37,244 nucleotides of DNA from Actinobacteria bacterium OV450 (GTDB lineage Bacteria; Actinomycetota; Actinomycetes; Streptomycetales; Streptomycetaceae), in NCBI GenBank assembly GCA_001298555.1, contig LJCW01000360.1, positions 1-37,244 on the forward strand, in the 5' to 3' direction. Positions 1-7,452 of the stretch are shown here, in pieces. A model generated the notes under the pieces. It saw only the letters and a list, made by a program, of their open reading frames with translations. It ran no database searches and was not told the origin of the DNA. How positions within the stretch are numbered: position 1 is the stretch's first letter; each line of letters begins with the position of its first letter. The position numbers were made by a program, and so were the translations under genes.

Positions 1-236
1 GCCGAGGCCGCTCTGGCCGCCCCCGCCGGGGCGGCGGCCGGAGCGGCTTCCTCGGCGGGGGCGGCCGGAGCGGCCTCGGCGGTCTCGGTCACCGCGGCGG
101 CCGGGGCGACGGCGGTCGCACCGGGCGGTCCCGCGGGCCGGGACGCGGCGCGGCGACGCCTGCGCGGAGGCAGGTTGTCGCTCGGGCTGCCGCTGTCGGC
201 GCCACCGGTGGTGTTGTTGGTTTCGTTGTTGAGCAT
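1..236 (-). CDS. rne: Ribonuclease E/G, N-terminal part (truncated by window edge)
   Basis: Only the first 78 codons are present; the gene runs off the left edge. The ATG (complement of 234-236) opens a low-complexity leader rich in Asn/Thr and Gly/Ser, followed by an arginine block (LPPRRRRRAASRPAGPP) and then an Ala/Pro/Glu-rich stretch. This matches the disordered N-terminal extension of streptomycete RNase E/G, a single-strand endonuclease for rRNA processing and mRNA decay. The catalytic S1 and RNase E/G domains would lie outside the window. The position next to the DUF2344 gene on the same strand is the usual streptomycete order. A GGGAG sequence lies about a dozen bases upstream of the ATG. 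The assignment rests on the leader and the synteny, not on catalytic residues. Confidence 0.75.
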   Translation of the reverse strand, partial: MLNNETNNTTGGADSGSPSDNLPPRRRRRAASRPAGPPGATAVAPAAAVTETAEAAPAAPAEEAAPAAAPAGAARAAS

Positions 237-360
237 GCGGGCGGTTCTCCCGTCACGCTCCCGGGCGCCGCGGCTGACTTCCGGTCCGGCACGGCCCCGC
301 GCGTTCGGCGCGGACCCGGCCTCCGGGGCGCGTTCGCCACACGGGAGCTCTAGTCCATGG

Positions 361-398
361 CCGCCGGTTCCGTACGTCTTGTCCGTACGGCCTGGCGG
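361..398 (-). other. Imperfect hairpin in the rne leader / DUF2344 3' region
   Basis: A 7-bp stem (CCGTACG 370-376 with CGTACGG 384-390, 7-nt loop) is enclosed by a second pairing block, CCGCC 361-365 with GGCGG 394-398. It sits in the 234-bp gap between the DUF2344 stop and the rne ATG. It could be a weak terminator, an attenuator, or a leader structure of the rne mRNA. There is no T tract. The function is not determinable from sequence. Confidence 0.35.
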
Positions 399-470
399 AA
401 GTCTTCAGGTCTGTGCGCGGCCCGACCCAGGTGGCTCCCGAGTCCCAGGGCTGCGCGACGACGACGATCC

Positions 471-1253
471 CTACGCGGCGGGACCTTCCGGCGCCTTCGC
501 GTCGGCGGCCACGGCGGCCGTGGGTGGAGCGGCCGTGTCAGCCTCGCGGTCGGGCGCGAGCGGGTCGGTCACCGTGCCGGACTCCTCGTCGAAGAGCCCC
601 TGCGCCAGCCTGGTCACCGCTGCGGGGACCGGCGGCGCCAGGTCGGCCACAGCTCGGAGACCGGACAGGACGTCGTCGGGTCGCACGGCAGGTGTCAGAT
701 GCCGAACAACCAGCCGCAGTATCGCACAGGCATTGTCCAGCGGCCTATCAGCCGGGGCAGGAACCGCCTCGAGGCTCACCACGGCCCCGCGGGTGTCGAA
801 GGTGCGCATGCCGTTCTTGGTGCGGCGCTGCACCTCCACCGTCTCGGCGGCGAGGAAGGCCTCGACCGCGCGCTCGGCGTCGGCGCCCTCCACGCCCTCC
901 AGCCGCAGCTCCCACACGGAGGCCGTCAGCCGGTCCGCGAGACCGGAGGTGCGGGCCTCGACGGCGTCGATGATGTCGAGCCCGACCGGCATCGACTCGT
1001 CGAGCAGCTCGCGGAGCTTCTCGGGGTCGCGGGGCTCGGCGAGGGCGATCTCCAGGTACTCGGCCTCGCTGCCGGTGCCGGTCGGCGCGGCGTTCGCGTA
1101 CGACACGCGGGGGTGCGGGGTGAAGCCGGCCGAGTACGCCATGGGCACCTCGGCCCGGCGCAGGGCCCGCTCGAACGCGCGCTGGAAGTCTCGGTGGCTG
1201 GTGAACCGGAGGCGGCCGCGCTTGGTGTAGCGCAGTCGGATGCGCTGCACCAC
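471..1253 (-). CDS. DUF2344 (TIGR03936-type) radical SAM-linked protein
   Basis: A 260-residue protein beginning VQRIRLRYTKRGRLRFTSHRD and continuing through GFTPHPRVSYANAAPTGTGS, the signature of the DUF2344 family. This family is encoded beside, or fused to, the TIGR03960 radical SAM protein, here at 2530-4455. The biochemical role of the family is unknown. The C-terminal ~50 residues are Ala/Pro/Asp-rich and probably disordered. Start choice: 1253 is a GTG with no good ribosome site. Family members usually begin about 13 codons earlier with xGKRQPEGPPPAP, and this sequence is present in frame here up to a CTG at 1292-1290, with AAGGAG (complement of 1301-1306) 8 nt upstream. The true start may therefore be CTG 1292, giving 273 residues. 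It lies between rne and the repeat protein, all on the same strand. Confidence 0.85.
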   Translation of the reverse strand: MVQRIRLRYTKRGRLRFTSHRDFQRAFERALRRAEVPMAYSAGFTPHPRVSYANAAPTGTGSEAEYLEIALAEPRDPEKLRELLDESMPVGLDIIDAVEARTSGLADRLTASVWELRLEGVEGADAERAVEAFLAAETVEVQRRTKNGMRTFDTRGAVVSLEAVPAPADRPLDNACAILRLVVRHLTPAVRPDDVLSGLRAVADLAPPVPAAVTRLAQGLFDEESGTVTDPLAPDREADTAAPPTAAVAADAKAPEGPAA

Positions 1254-1377
1254 CGGTGCGGGGGGCGGGCCTTCGGGCTGTCGCTTGCCCAGTGGTTCTT
1301 CTCCTTGTGCGGGGCTCCGCGGCTCGCGCGTCGCCCTGAGGTCCGGTGAGCCGGCGGACCACGCCGTGCCCTCCGGC

Positions 1378-2463
1378 TCACCCCTGCCGCTGGGGCAGGG
1401 GGCTCTCGGGGGCGGGCGTGTTGCTCACGGCTGTCGTACTACCCAGAGTACGCGCCCGTGACCTCGCCGGTTCCCGGCCGGGGCCCCCGAACAGTGCTTT
1501 CCGCACGTCGGCCCGGACCTGGCGGACGGTGGTGCGGACGGTTCGCCACACCTCTCGTACGACATGTCCGACCGGTGTCAGCACGTGCCGGTAGACCTGC
1601 GACACGGGCCATCCCACGACCACCCACCCGACCAGCCGGACCGCCCGCCACACGGCCCGCACGATCCGCCCGGCGACGTGCCAGGCCCAGACGAGCACCT
1701 GCCCGAGCGGCGCGAGCACGTACCGGTACAAGGCGGCGGCCAGCCATGCGAGACCGAGCCCGGCGGGCCGCAGCAGGTACCGGTACAGGGCGGTCACGAG
1801 CCGGGCGAGACCCTGCCCGGCGGGCCGCAACAGGTACTGGAACACCGCGACCGCCAGCCATGCGAGGCCGTGCCCGACGGGGGTCAGCACGTACCGGTGG
1901 GCCGTCGCGGCGAGCCAGACCGCTCCGCGGCCGACGGGCCTGAGCACGTAGCGCCACAGCCCGACCCACGGCCAGACGAACAGCGCCATGCCGAGGGCCC
2001 ACCCGATCCAGGCGACGCCCTTGGCCAGGGGCGCGAGCAGGTAGCGCATGCCGCCGCGGGCGAGCCATGCCAGCGCCTCCCCGAGCGGACGCAGCAGGTA
2101 GGCGGTCAGGAACCGTCCGGCCGGCGCCAGCACCTGGCCGTACAGGCCCCGCCACACGCAGGCCAGCCCCTGCCCGACCGGGACGAGCAGGTACCGCCAC
2201 AGGCCGGCCCAGGGCCAGACGAACACCAACTTGAGCAGCACGGTCAGCACCCGGCCGATGCCGCGCAGCACCGGCTGGAGGACGTACACGCACAGGGGCC
2301 CGAGCACGTGCCGCCGCACGGCCTGCCCGAAGGCGACGAGCAGATCCCAAACCACCCGTACGGGCAGTACGACGATCAGCGCCACGATCTTGACGGGCAC
2401 CCGGATGACCCCCACGAGGCAGCCCTCACCGGGATCCGCGGCCTGCCGCTTGTCGAGTTCCAT
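1378..2463 (-). CDS. Hydrophobic protein built of 19-residue repeats
   Basis: A 361-residue protein with an ATG start. Residues ~20-45 are a hydrophobic segment. Residues ~81-265 are made of repeats with consensus YRYxLxPxGxGLAWLAxAL. Five copies are exactly in register at residues 170-188, 189-207, 208-226, 227-245 and 246-264, with looser copies before (from ~89) and after (~291). A larger duplication is also visible: FVWPWAGLWRYLL (81-93) recurs as FVWPWVGLWRYVL (162-174). The C-terminal ~50 residues are basic and then polar. No catalytic motif is recognised. The amphipathic, Trp/Tyr-rich repeats suggest membrane association, either as many short helices or as re-entrant segments. The gene lies between the DUF2344 and radical SAM genes, which usually act as a pair; its own promoter would have to lie in or read through the terminator just upstream. 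Function unknown. Confidence 0.75.
   Translation of the reverse strand: MELDKRQAADPGEGCLVGVIRVPVKIVALIVVLPVRVVWDLLVAFGQAVRRHVLGPLCVYVLQPVLRGIGRVLTVLLKLVFVWPWAGLWRYLLVPVGQGLACVWRGLYGQVLAPAGRFLTAYLLRPLGEALAWLARGGMRYLLAPLAKGVAWIGWALGMALFVWPWVGLWRYVLRPVGRGAVWLAATAHRYVLTPVGHGLAWLAVAVFQYLLRPAGQGLARLVTALYRYLLRPAGLGLAWLAAALYRYVLAPLGQVLVWAWHVAGRIVRAVWRAVRLVGWVVVGWPVSQVYRHVLTPVGHVVREVWRTVRTTVRQVRADVRKALFGGPGREPARSRARTLGSTTAVSNTPAPESPLPQRQG
1672..1956 (-). repeat. Five in-register 57-bp (19-residue) coding repeats
   Basis: These are the five exact-period units of the hydrophobic repeat protein. Each starts W/H/F/Y-R/Q-Y, contains a P-x-G two to four residues later and ends in an Ala/Leu/Trp-rich helix-like stretch. 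The best-conserved unit is YRYLLRPAGLGLAWLAAAL. The DNA copies have diverged, so the array is old rather than a recent slippage product. Confidence 0.85.
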
Positions 2464-2480
2464 ACCGGCTAGGACACCGA

Positions 2481-2508
2481 AAACCCCCCGACCGTTGCGG
2501 TCGGGGGG
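2481..2508 (-). terminator. Rho-independent terminator after the radical SAM gene
   Basis: An 11-bp perfect stem (CCCCCCGACCG 2484-2494 with CGGTCGGGGGG 2498-2508) has a 3-nt loop. On the minus strand it is followed by TTTT. It lies 22 nt beyond the radical SAM stop and 20 nt before the start of the repeat-protein gene. It is one of the few hairpins in this window with a T run. Confidence 0.85.
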
Positions 2509-2529
2509 CCAGGTCGGGTCGGGCCGGGG

Positions 2530-4455
2530 TTACTTCACGACCGTCAGCGGGAGGAGCTTCTTGCCCGTGGGGCCGATCTGGATGTGCGTGTCCATCTGCG
2601 GGCAGACGCCGCAGTCGAAGCACGGGGTCCAGCGGCAGTCGTCGACCTCGGTCTCGTCGAGGGCGTCCTGCCAGTCCTCCCAGAGCCAGTCCTTGTCGAG
2701 GCCGGAGTCCAGGTGGTCCCAGGGCAGGACCTCCTCGTACGTGCGCTCGCGGGTCGTGTACCAGGCCACGTCGACGCCGTACGCCGGGAGCGTCTTCTCG
2801 GCGGCCTCCATCCAGCGGTCGTACGAGAAGTGCTCGCGCCAGCCGTCGAAGCGGCCGCCCGACTCGTAGACGGCGCGGATGACGTCGCCGATGCGGCGGT
2901 CACCGCGCGAGAGGAGGCCCTCGACGATGCCCGGCTTGCCGTCGTGGTAGCGGAAGCCGATCGAGCGGCCGTACTTCTTGTCGCCGCGGATCTTGTCCCG
3001 CAGCTTCGTCAGGCGCGCGTCCGTCTCCTCGGCCGACAGCTGCGGAGCCCACTGGAAGGGGGTGTGCGGCTTCGGGACGAATCCGCCGATCGACACCGTG
3101 CAGCGGATGTCGTTCTGCCCGGAGACCTCGCGGCCCTTGGCGATGACGTTGACCGCCATGTCGCCGATCTGCAGGACGTCCTCGTCGGTCTCGGTCGGCA
3201 GGCCGCACATGAAGTACAGCTTCACCTGGCGCCAGCCGTTGCCGTACGCGGTGGCGACGGTGCGGATCAGGTCCTCTTCCGAGACCATCTTGTTGATGAC
3301 CTTGCGCATGCGCTCGGAGCCGCCCTCGGGGGCGAAGGTCAGCCCGGAGCGGCGCCCGTTGCGGGTCAGCTCGTTCGCCAGGTCGACGTTGAACGCGTCC
3401 ACGCGGGTCGACGGCAGGGACAGGCCCACCTTGTCGTCCGTGTAGCGGTCCGCCAGGCCCTTGGCGATGTCGGCGATCTCGGAGTGGTCCGCGGAGGACA
3501 GGGACAGGAGGCCGACCTCCTCGAAGCCCGTGGCCTTGAGACCCTTCTCCACCATCTCGCCGATGCCGGTGATGCTTCGCTCCCGCACGGGGCGCGTGAT
3601 CATGCCGGCCTGGCAGAAACGGCAGCCGCGGGTGCAGCCGCGGAAGATCTCGACGGACATCCGCTCGTGGACGGTCTCGGCGAGCGGGACCAGCGGCTGC
3701 TTGGGGTACGGCCACTCGTCGAGGTCCATGACCGTGTGCTTGGAGACGCGGTACGGGACGCCCGACTTGTTCGGGGCGACGCGCGCGATGCGGCCGTCGG
3801 GCAGGTAGTCGACGTCGTAGAAGCCCGGCACGTAGACCTGGCCGGTCTTGGCCAGGCGGAAGAGGACCTCCTCGCGCCCGCCCGGGCGGCCCTCGGCCTT
3901 CCACGTGCGGATGATCTCCGTCATGTCGAGGACGGCCTGCTCGCCGTCGCCGATGACCGCGCAGTCGATGAACTCCGCGATCGGCTCGGGGTTGAAGGCC
4001 GCGTGGCCGCCCGCGAGGACGATGGGGTGGTCGACCGTACGGTTGCGGGCCTCCAGCGGGATGCCCGCCAGGTCCAGGGCCGTGAGCATGTTCGTGTAGC
4101 CCAGCTCCGTGGAGAAGGACAGGCCGAACACGTCGAAGGCGCCCACGGGGCGGTGGCTGTCCACGGTGAACTGGGGCACGTTGTGCTCGCGCATCAGCTC
4201 TTCGAGGTCGGGCCACACGCTGTACGTGCGCTCCGCGAGGACGCCCTCGCGCTCGTTCAGCACCTCGTACAGGATCATGACGCCCTGGTTGGGCAGCCCG
4301 ACCTCGTACGCGTCCGGGTACATGAGCGCCCAGCGGACGTCACACGCGTCCCAGTCCTTGACGGTGGAGTTCAGCTCACCGCCGACGTACTGGATCGGCT
4401 TCTGAACGTGCGGAAGCAGGGCCTCGAGCTGAGGAAAGACTGACTCGGCGGGCAT
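2530..4455 (-). CDS. TIGR03960-type radical SAM protein
   Basis: A 641-residue enzyme. The N-terminal region (about 40-230) resembles a B12-binding-like fold and includes DVFGLSFSTELGYTN. The radical SAM core follows with EIFRGCTRGCRFCQAG, a CxxxCxxC cluster motif whose three cysteines bind the 4Fe-4S that cleaves S-adenosylmethionine. The downstream SLPSTRVDAFN and GLTFAPEGGSERMR segments are typical of the family. A second cysteine group near the C-terminus (CFDCGVCPQMD) may bind another cluster. The substrate of the family is not established. Its constant partner is the DUF2344 protein (471-1253), but here a repeat-membrane gene and a terminator separate them. The ATG is preceded by a GAAGG sequence. 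Confidence 0.9.
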   Translation of the reverse strand: MPAESVFPQLEALLPHVQKPIQYVGGELNSTVKDWDACDVRWALMYPDAYEVGLPNQGVMILYEVLNEREGVLAERTYSVWPDLEELMREHNVPQFTVDSHRPVGAFDVFGLSFSTELGYTNMLTALDLAGIPLEARNRTVDHPIVLAGGHAAFNPEPIAEFIDCAVIGDGEQAVLDMTEIIRTWKAEGRPGGREEVLFRLAKTGQVYVPGFYDVDYLPDGRIARVAPNKSGVPYRVSKHTVMDLDEWPYPKQPLVPLAETVHERMSVEIFRGCTRGCRFCQAGMITRPVRERSITGIGEMVEKGLKATGFEEVGLLSLSSADHSEIADIAKGLADRYTDDKVGLSLPSTRVDAFNVDLANELTRNGRRSGLTFAPEGGSERMRKVINKMVSEEDLIRTVATAYGNGWRQVKLYFMCGLPTETDEDVLQIGDMAVNVIAKGREVSGQNDIRCTVSIGGFVPKPHTPFQWAPQLSAEETDARLTKLRDKIRGDKKYGRSIGFRYHDGKPGIVEGLLSRGDRRIGDVIRAVYESGGRFDGWREHFSYDRWMEAAEKTLPAYGVDVAWYTTRERTYEEVLPWDHLDSGLDKDWLWEDWQDALDETEVDDCRWTPCFDCGVCPQMDTHIQIGPTGKKLLPLTVVK

Positions 4456-4640
4456 AGCAACCTTCGTGAGCTGGCAGGGGGGCGACTATCAAGCGTAACC
4501 CGCTCGCAGCCGCCCCCTGAATCCCGCAGCCTGCGGGGAGCGGAGCGCGTACCGGACGTCACGGGAGTCGCACGGCGGGTCACCCCCGTCGTGGCGGGGA
4601 AGAAGGCGCTCGGCGGTTCAACGATCCGGATGTCCTACGG

Positions 4641-6164
4641 TCACACCCCCAGGGCGGACCGCAGCTCAGGGTCGGCGGCGCTCTCCCAGATCCGCGGGAG
4701 CTCCCGCTCGTTCCGCTCGGCCAGGGCTTCCTCGCGGGCGTAGAGGACGCCCCAGGTGAAAGCCGACTCGCCCGCTCCGGTCGCTTGGACGCCGAGGCCG
4801 TGCAGGGCTTGGCGGGCGACGACGCTGTCCTGGTGGTCGCCGAGCTGGCTCTGCACCGATTTCACGGCCTTGGCCAGGCGCTTCGCCGGTTTGCCGAGTG
4901 CCGGTGTGGCCGCCTCGGCCGCGTAGAGCGCGCGTTTGGCGGCCTTGCGGGCGCTGTGCAGGGCGAGGTCGCGCGCTTCGCCCGGTTCCCGGTCGAGGGC
5001 GGCCGCGACCCGGGTGGCGAGGCGCTCGTAGTCCTTGCGGACGGCCTTGGGCAGGACCTTGGCGGCGGGATCGGCCGCGGCGGGGAGCAGGGGCGGGTCG
5101 GCCAGCAGTGCGTCGAGGGCGTCGAGCAGGGCCGCGTACCGCTTGCCGTCGAGCGCGGCGAGTGCGCGGCGCCGGGTGCCGGAGCGGCGGGTGTTGTTCC
5201 ATACGCGCAGGCGGCCGCGGACGGGTCCGAGGACGAGGGTGCGCGGGAGGTCGGCGATGCCGGTCTGGATCCGGTCGAAGAGGACCTCCTGGTCGCGGTC
5301 GAGACCGAGTTCGGCGCCCAGCCAGCGGAGCTCCTCGCCGAGGGGGTCGGTGGCGGCGCGGTCGAGGACCTTGCGGTGGGACTTGAAGGCGCTGCGCATC
5401 CGGCGGCAGGCGACCCGCATCTGGTGGACGGAGTCGGGCAGGTTGCGGCGGACGGCGGGGTCGTGGGCGACGAGGGAGTCGCGCTGTTCGCGCAGGTACG
5501 CGAGGACGTGCGCGCCGGCGGTGTCGTCGGCGGGGGCGGGGTCCGGCCTGCGCGGCGGCTCGTTGCCGGTCTCGGTGAGGGCCCGGGCGAGTTTGGAGGG
5601 GGCGTCGGAGACCCGGAGCCCGGCCTTGCGGAACGTCTTCTCGACGGCGTCGAGCAGGGCGGGGTCGACGCCGTCGGCGAGTTCCACCTCCACCTCGGTC
5701 CAGGACGCGGAGGCATCGTCGCGTTCGGCGCGGACGGCGTCGGTGGAGAGTTCCGCGAGGAGTGCGCCGTCGGCGTCGAGGAGGTGGCTGACGCGGCGCG
5801 AGGACAGCAGCCGGACCTGCGGTTCCAGGGCGGCGTCGCGGACGCGGGAGCGGACGAGGGCGGCGAGGACCCGGGGGACGGTGTCGTCGAGCGGGGCGCC
5901 GACCTCGTCGCGGACGCCCGGCGAGACGGGCAGTTTGAGGTGCCAGCCCGCGTCGGCGCCGCCGGTGCGGCGTCTGAGGGTGAGGCCGTCGGCGGCGAGC
6001 CGCTGGTCGGGGGTGTCGTAGTAGACGGCGTCGAGGTCGACGGTGCCCTGGTCGGCGACGGCCGCGATCGCGGCCGTGCCGGTCAGGTCCGGGATTCCGC
6101 GGCGCGCGGCCTTGCTCGTCGTGAACTCGAACTTGCGCTCGATCTCGCGCTTCGTGTCCGCCAT
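4641..6164 (-). CDS. CYTH and CHAD domain protein
   Basis: A 507-residue two-domain protein. Residues ~1-200 are a CYTH (triphosphate tunnel) domain with the diagnostic ExExK motif in REIERKFEF, followed by YYDTPDQRLAADGLTLRRR and WHLKLPV; acidic and basic tunnel residues alternate. Residues ~215-505 are a CHAD domain, a histidine- and basic-rich helical domain (SVHQMRVACRRMRSAFK, LHSARKAAKRALYAAE, QLGDHQDSVVARQ) known to bind inorganic polyphosphate. The whole probably binds or hydrolyses polyphosphate or other triphosphates. It is a single-gene unit. The ATG is preceded by TAAGTT exactly 6 nt upstream, so the mRNA may start at the ATG (leaderless); no ribosome site is visible. Confidence 0.9.
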   Translation of the reverse strand: MADTKREIERKFEFTTSKAARRGIPDLTGTAAIAAVADQGTVDLDAVYYDTPDQRLAADGLTLRRRTGGADAGWHLKLPVSPGVRDEVGAPLDDTVPRVLAALVRSRVRDAALEPQVRLLSSRRVSHLLDADGALLAELSTDAVRAERDDASASWTEVEVELADGVDPALLDAVEKTFRKAGLRVSDAPSKLARALTETGNEPPRRPDPAPADDTAGAHVLAYLREQRDSLVAHDPAVRRNLPDSVHQMRVACRRMRSAFKSHRKVLDRAATDPLGEELRWLGAELGLDRDQEVLFDRIQTGIADLPRTLVLGPVRGRLRVWNNTRRSGTRRRALAALDGKRYAALLDALDALLADPPLLPAAADPAAKVLPKAVRKDYERLATRVAAALDREPGEARDLALHSARKAAKRALYAAEAATPALGKPAKRLAKAVKSVQSQLGDHQDSVVARQALHGLGVQATGAGESAFTWGVLYAREEALAERNERELPRIWESAADPELRSALGV

Positions 6165-6170
6165 GGTTCG

Positions 6171-6176
6171 AACTTA
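6171..6176 (-). promoter_or_regulatory. Candidate -10 element of the CYTH-CHAD gene (leaderless layout)
   Basis: TAAGTT on the minus strand lies exactly 6 nt before the ATG at 6164, which would place transcription initiation on the start codon. No convincing -35 hexamer was found at 17-18 nt. There is no Shine-Dalgarno sequence, in agreement with a leaderless mRNA. Confidence 0.4.
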
Positions 6177-6245
6177 GTCCTGAACGAACGACGACGTCGG
6201 GATGAACGGGCAATCGGCGGCCAAAGCGACCGAAGACCGGCCGCG

Positions 6246-7445
6246 CTAGGCCGACATCGGCCGCTGCACCTTGATCGACTGGAGTAGTCCGACCGCCACC
6301 CACACGGCGAACATCGATGATCCTCCGTAGGAGACGAACGGCAGCGGGAGTCCCGCCACCGGCATGATCCCGAGGGTCATCCCGATGTTCTCGAACGCCT
6401 GGAAGGCGAACCAGGCGATGATCCCGGCGCACACGATCGTCCCGTACAGCTCTGTGGTCTCCCGGGCGATCATGCAGGCCCGCCAGAGCACGATGCCGAG
6501 CAGGACCAGGATCAGCCCGGCGCCGAGGAAGCCCAGCTCCTCCCCCGCCACCGTGAAGACGAAGTCGGTCTGCTGCTCGGGCACGAACTGGCCGGTGGTC
6601 TGCGAGCCCTTGAAGAGCCCGGAGCCGGTCAGGCCGCCGGAGCCGATCGCGATGCGCGCCTGGTTGGTGTTGTAGCCGACGCCGGCGGGGTCGAGGTCGG
6701 GGTTGGCGAAGGCCGCGAAGCGGTTGATCTGGTACTCGTCGAGCACGCCGAGCTGCCAGATCAGGATGGCGCCGGCCGCGCCGGAGCCGAGCAGCCCGAA
6801 CACCCAGCGGTTGGAGGCGCCGGAGGCGAGCAGCACGCCGAGCACGATGATGACCATGACCATGACGGAGCCGAGGTCGGGCATCAGCATGACGATGCCC
6901 ATCGGCGCGGCGGCCAGGCACAGCGCCTTGACGACGGTCCGGTGGTCCGGGTGGGTGAGGTCGCCCGCGTCGACCCGGGTGGCCAGCAGCATGGCCATGA
7001 CCAGGATGATCGTGATCTTCACGAACTCGGAGGGCTGGAGGGAGAAGCCGCCGCCGATCACGATCCACGCGTGGGCGCCGTTGATGGTGGCGCCGAGCGG
7101 GGTGAGCACGGCGAGGATGAGCACCAGTGAGATCCCGTACAGGATCGGCACGGCGCCGCGCAGGGTGCGGTGGCCGAGCCAGACGGTGCCGATCATCAGC
7201 ACGAGGCCGATGCCGGTGTTCAGGGCGTGCCGGATCAGGAAGTAGTACGGGTCGCCCTGGTTGAGCTGGGTGCGGTTGCGGGTCGCCGACCACACCAGCA
7301 GCGCGCCGATGAAGGACAGGGCGAGCGCCGACAGGAGTATCGGCCAGTCGAGGCGGCGCAGCACCGAGTCGCGCGAGGTCAGTTTGGCCATCGTGCCGCG
7401 CTCGGGCGCGTACCGGGATACGGAGAACTTGTTCGCGGTCTGCAT
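6246..7445 (-). CDS. rodA: RodA, SEDS-family peptidoglycan glycosyltransferase
   Basis: A 399-residue polytopic membrane protein with about ten hydrophobic segments. It polymerises lipid II into glycan strands with its PBP2 partner, encoded just upstream. SEDS landmarks are NTNQARIAIGSGGLTGSGLFKGSQ, followed by the catalytic-loop acidic stretch EQQTDFVFTVAGEELGF and, near the C-terminus, GLPLPFVSYGGSS. The ATG at 7445 lies 7 nt after the mrdA stop; a second in-frame ATG 18 codons later (MAKLTSRDS) is an alternative start. It is the last gene of the mre operon. In Streptomyces this cluster is chiefly needed for spore-wall synthesis and is dispensable for tip growth. Confidence 0.95.
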   Translation of the reverse strand: MQTANKFSVSRYAPERGTMAKLTSRDSVLRRLDWPILLSALALSFIGALLVWSATRNRTQLNQGDPYYFLIRHALNTGIGLVLMIGTVWLGHRTLRGAVPILYGISLVLILAVLTPLGATINGAHAWIVIGGGFSLQPSEFVKITIILVMAMLLATRVDAGDLTHPDHRTVVKALCLAAAPMGIVMLMPDLGSVMVMVIIVLGVLLASGASNRWVFGLLGSGAAGAILIWQLGVLDEYQINRFAAFANPDLDPAGVGYNTNQARIAIGSGGLTGSGLFKGSQTTGQFVPEQQTDFVFTVAGEELGFLGAGLILVLLGIVLWRACMIARETTELYGTIVCAGIIAWFAFQAFENIGMTLGIMPVAGLPLPFVSYGGSSMFAVWVAVGLLQSIKVQRPMSA

Positions 7446-7452
7446 CGGGGTC

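Noticed and set aside
2584..4443. A 619-codon plus-strand open frame opposite the radical SAM gene
   Set aside because: It is the antisense shadow of a well-supported gene; the product is Val/Arg/Asp/His-rich and matches no domain.
4666..7293. An 875-codon minus-strand frame overlapping CYTH-CHAD and rodA
   Set aside because: Arg/Pro/His-rich out-of-frame translation covering two genes with recognised domains.
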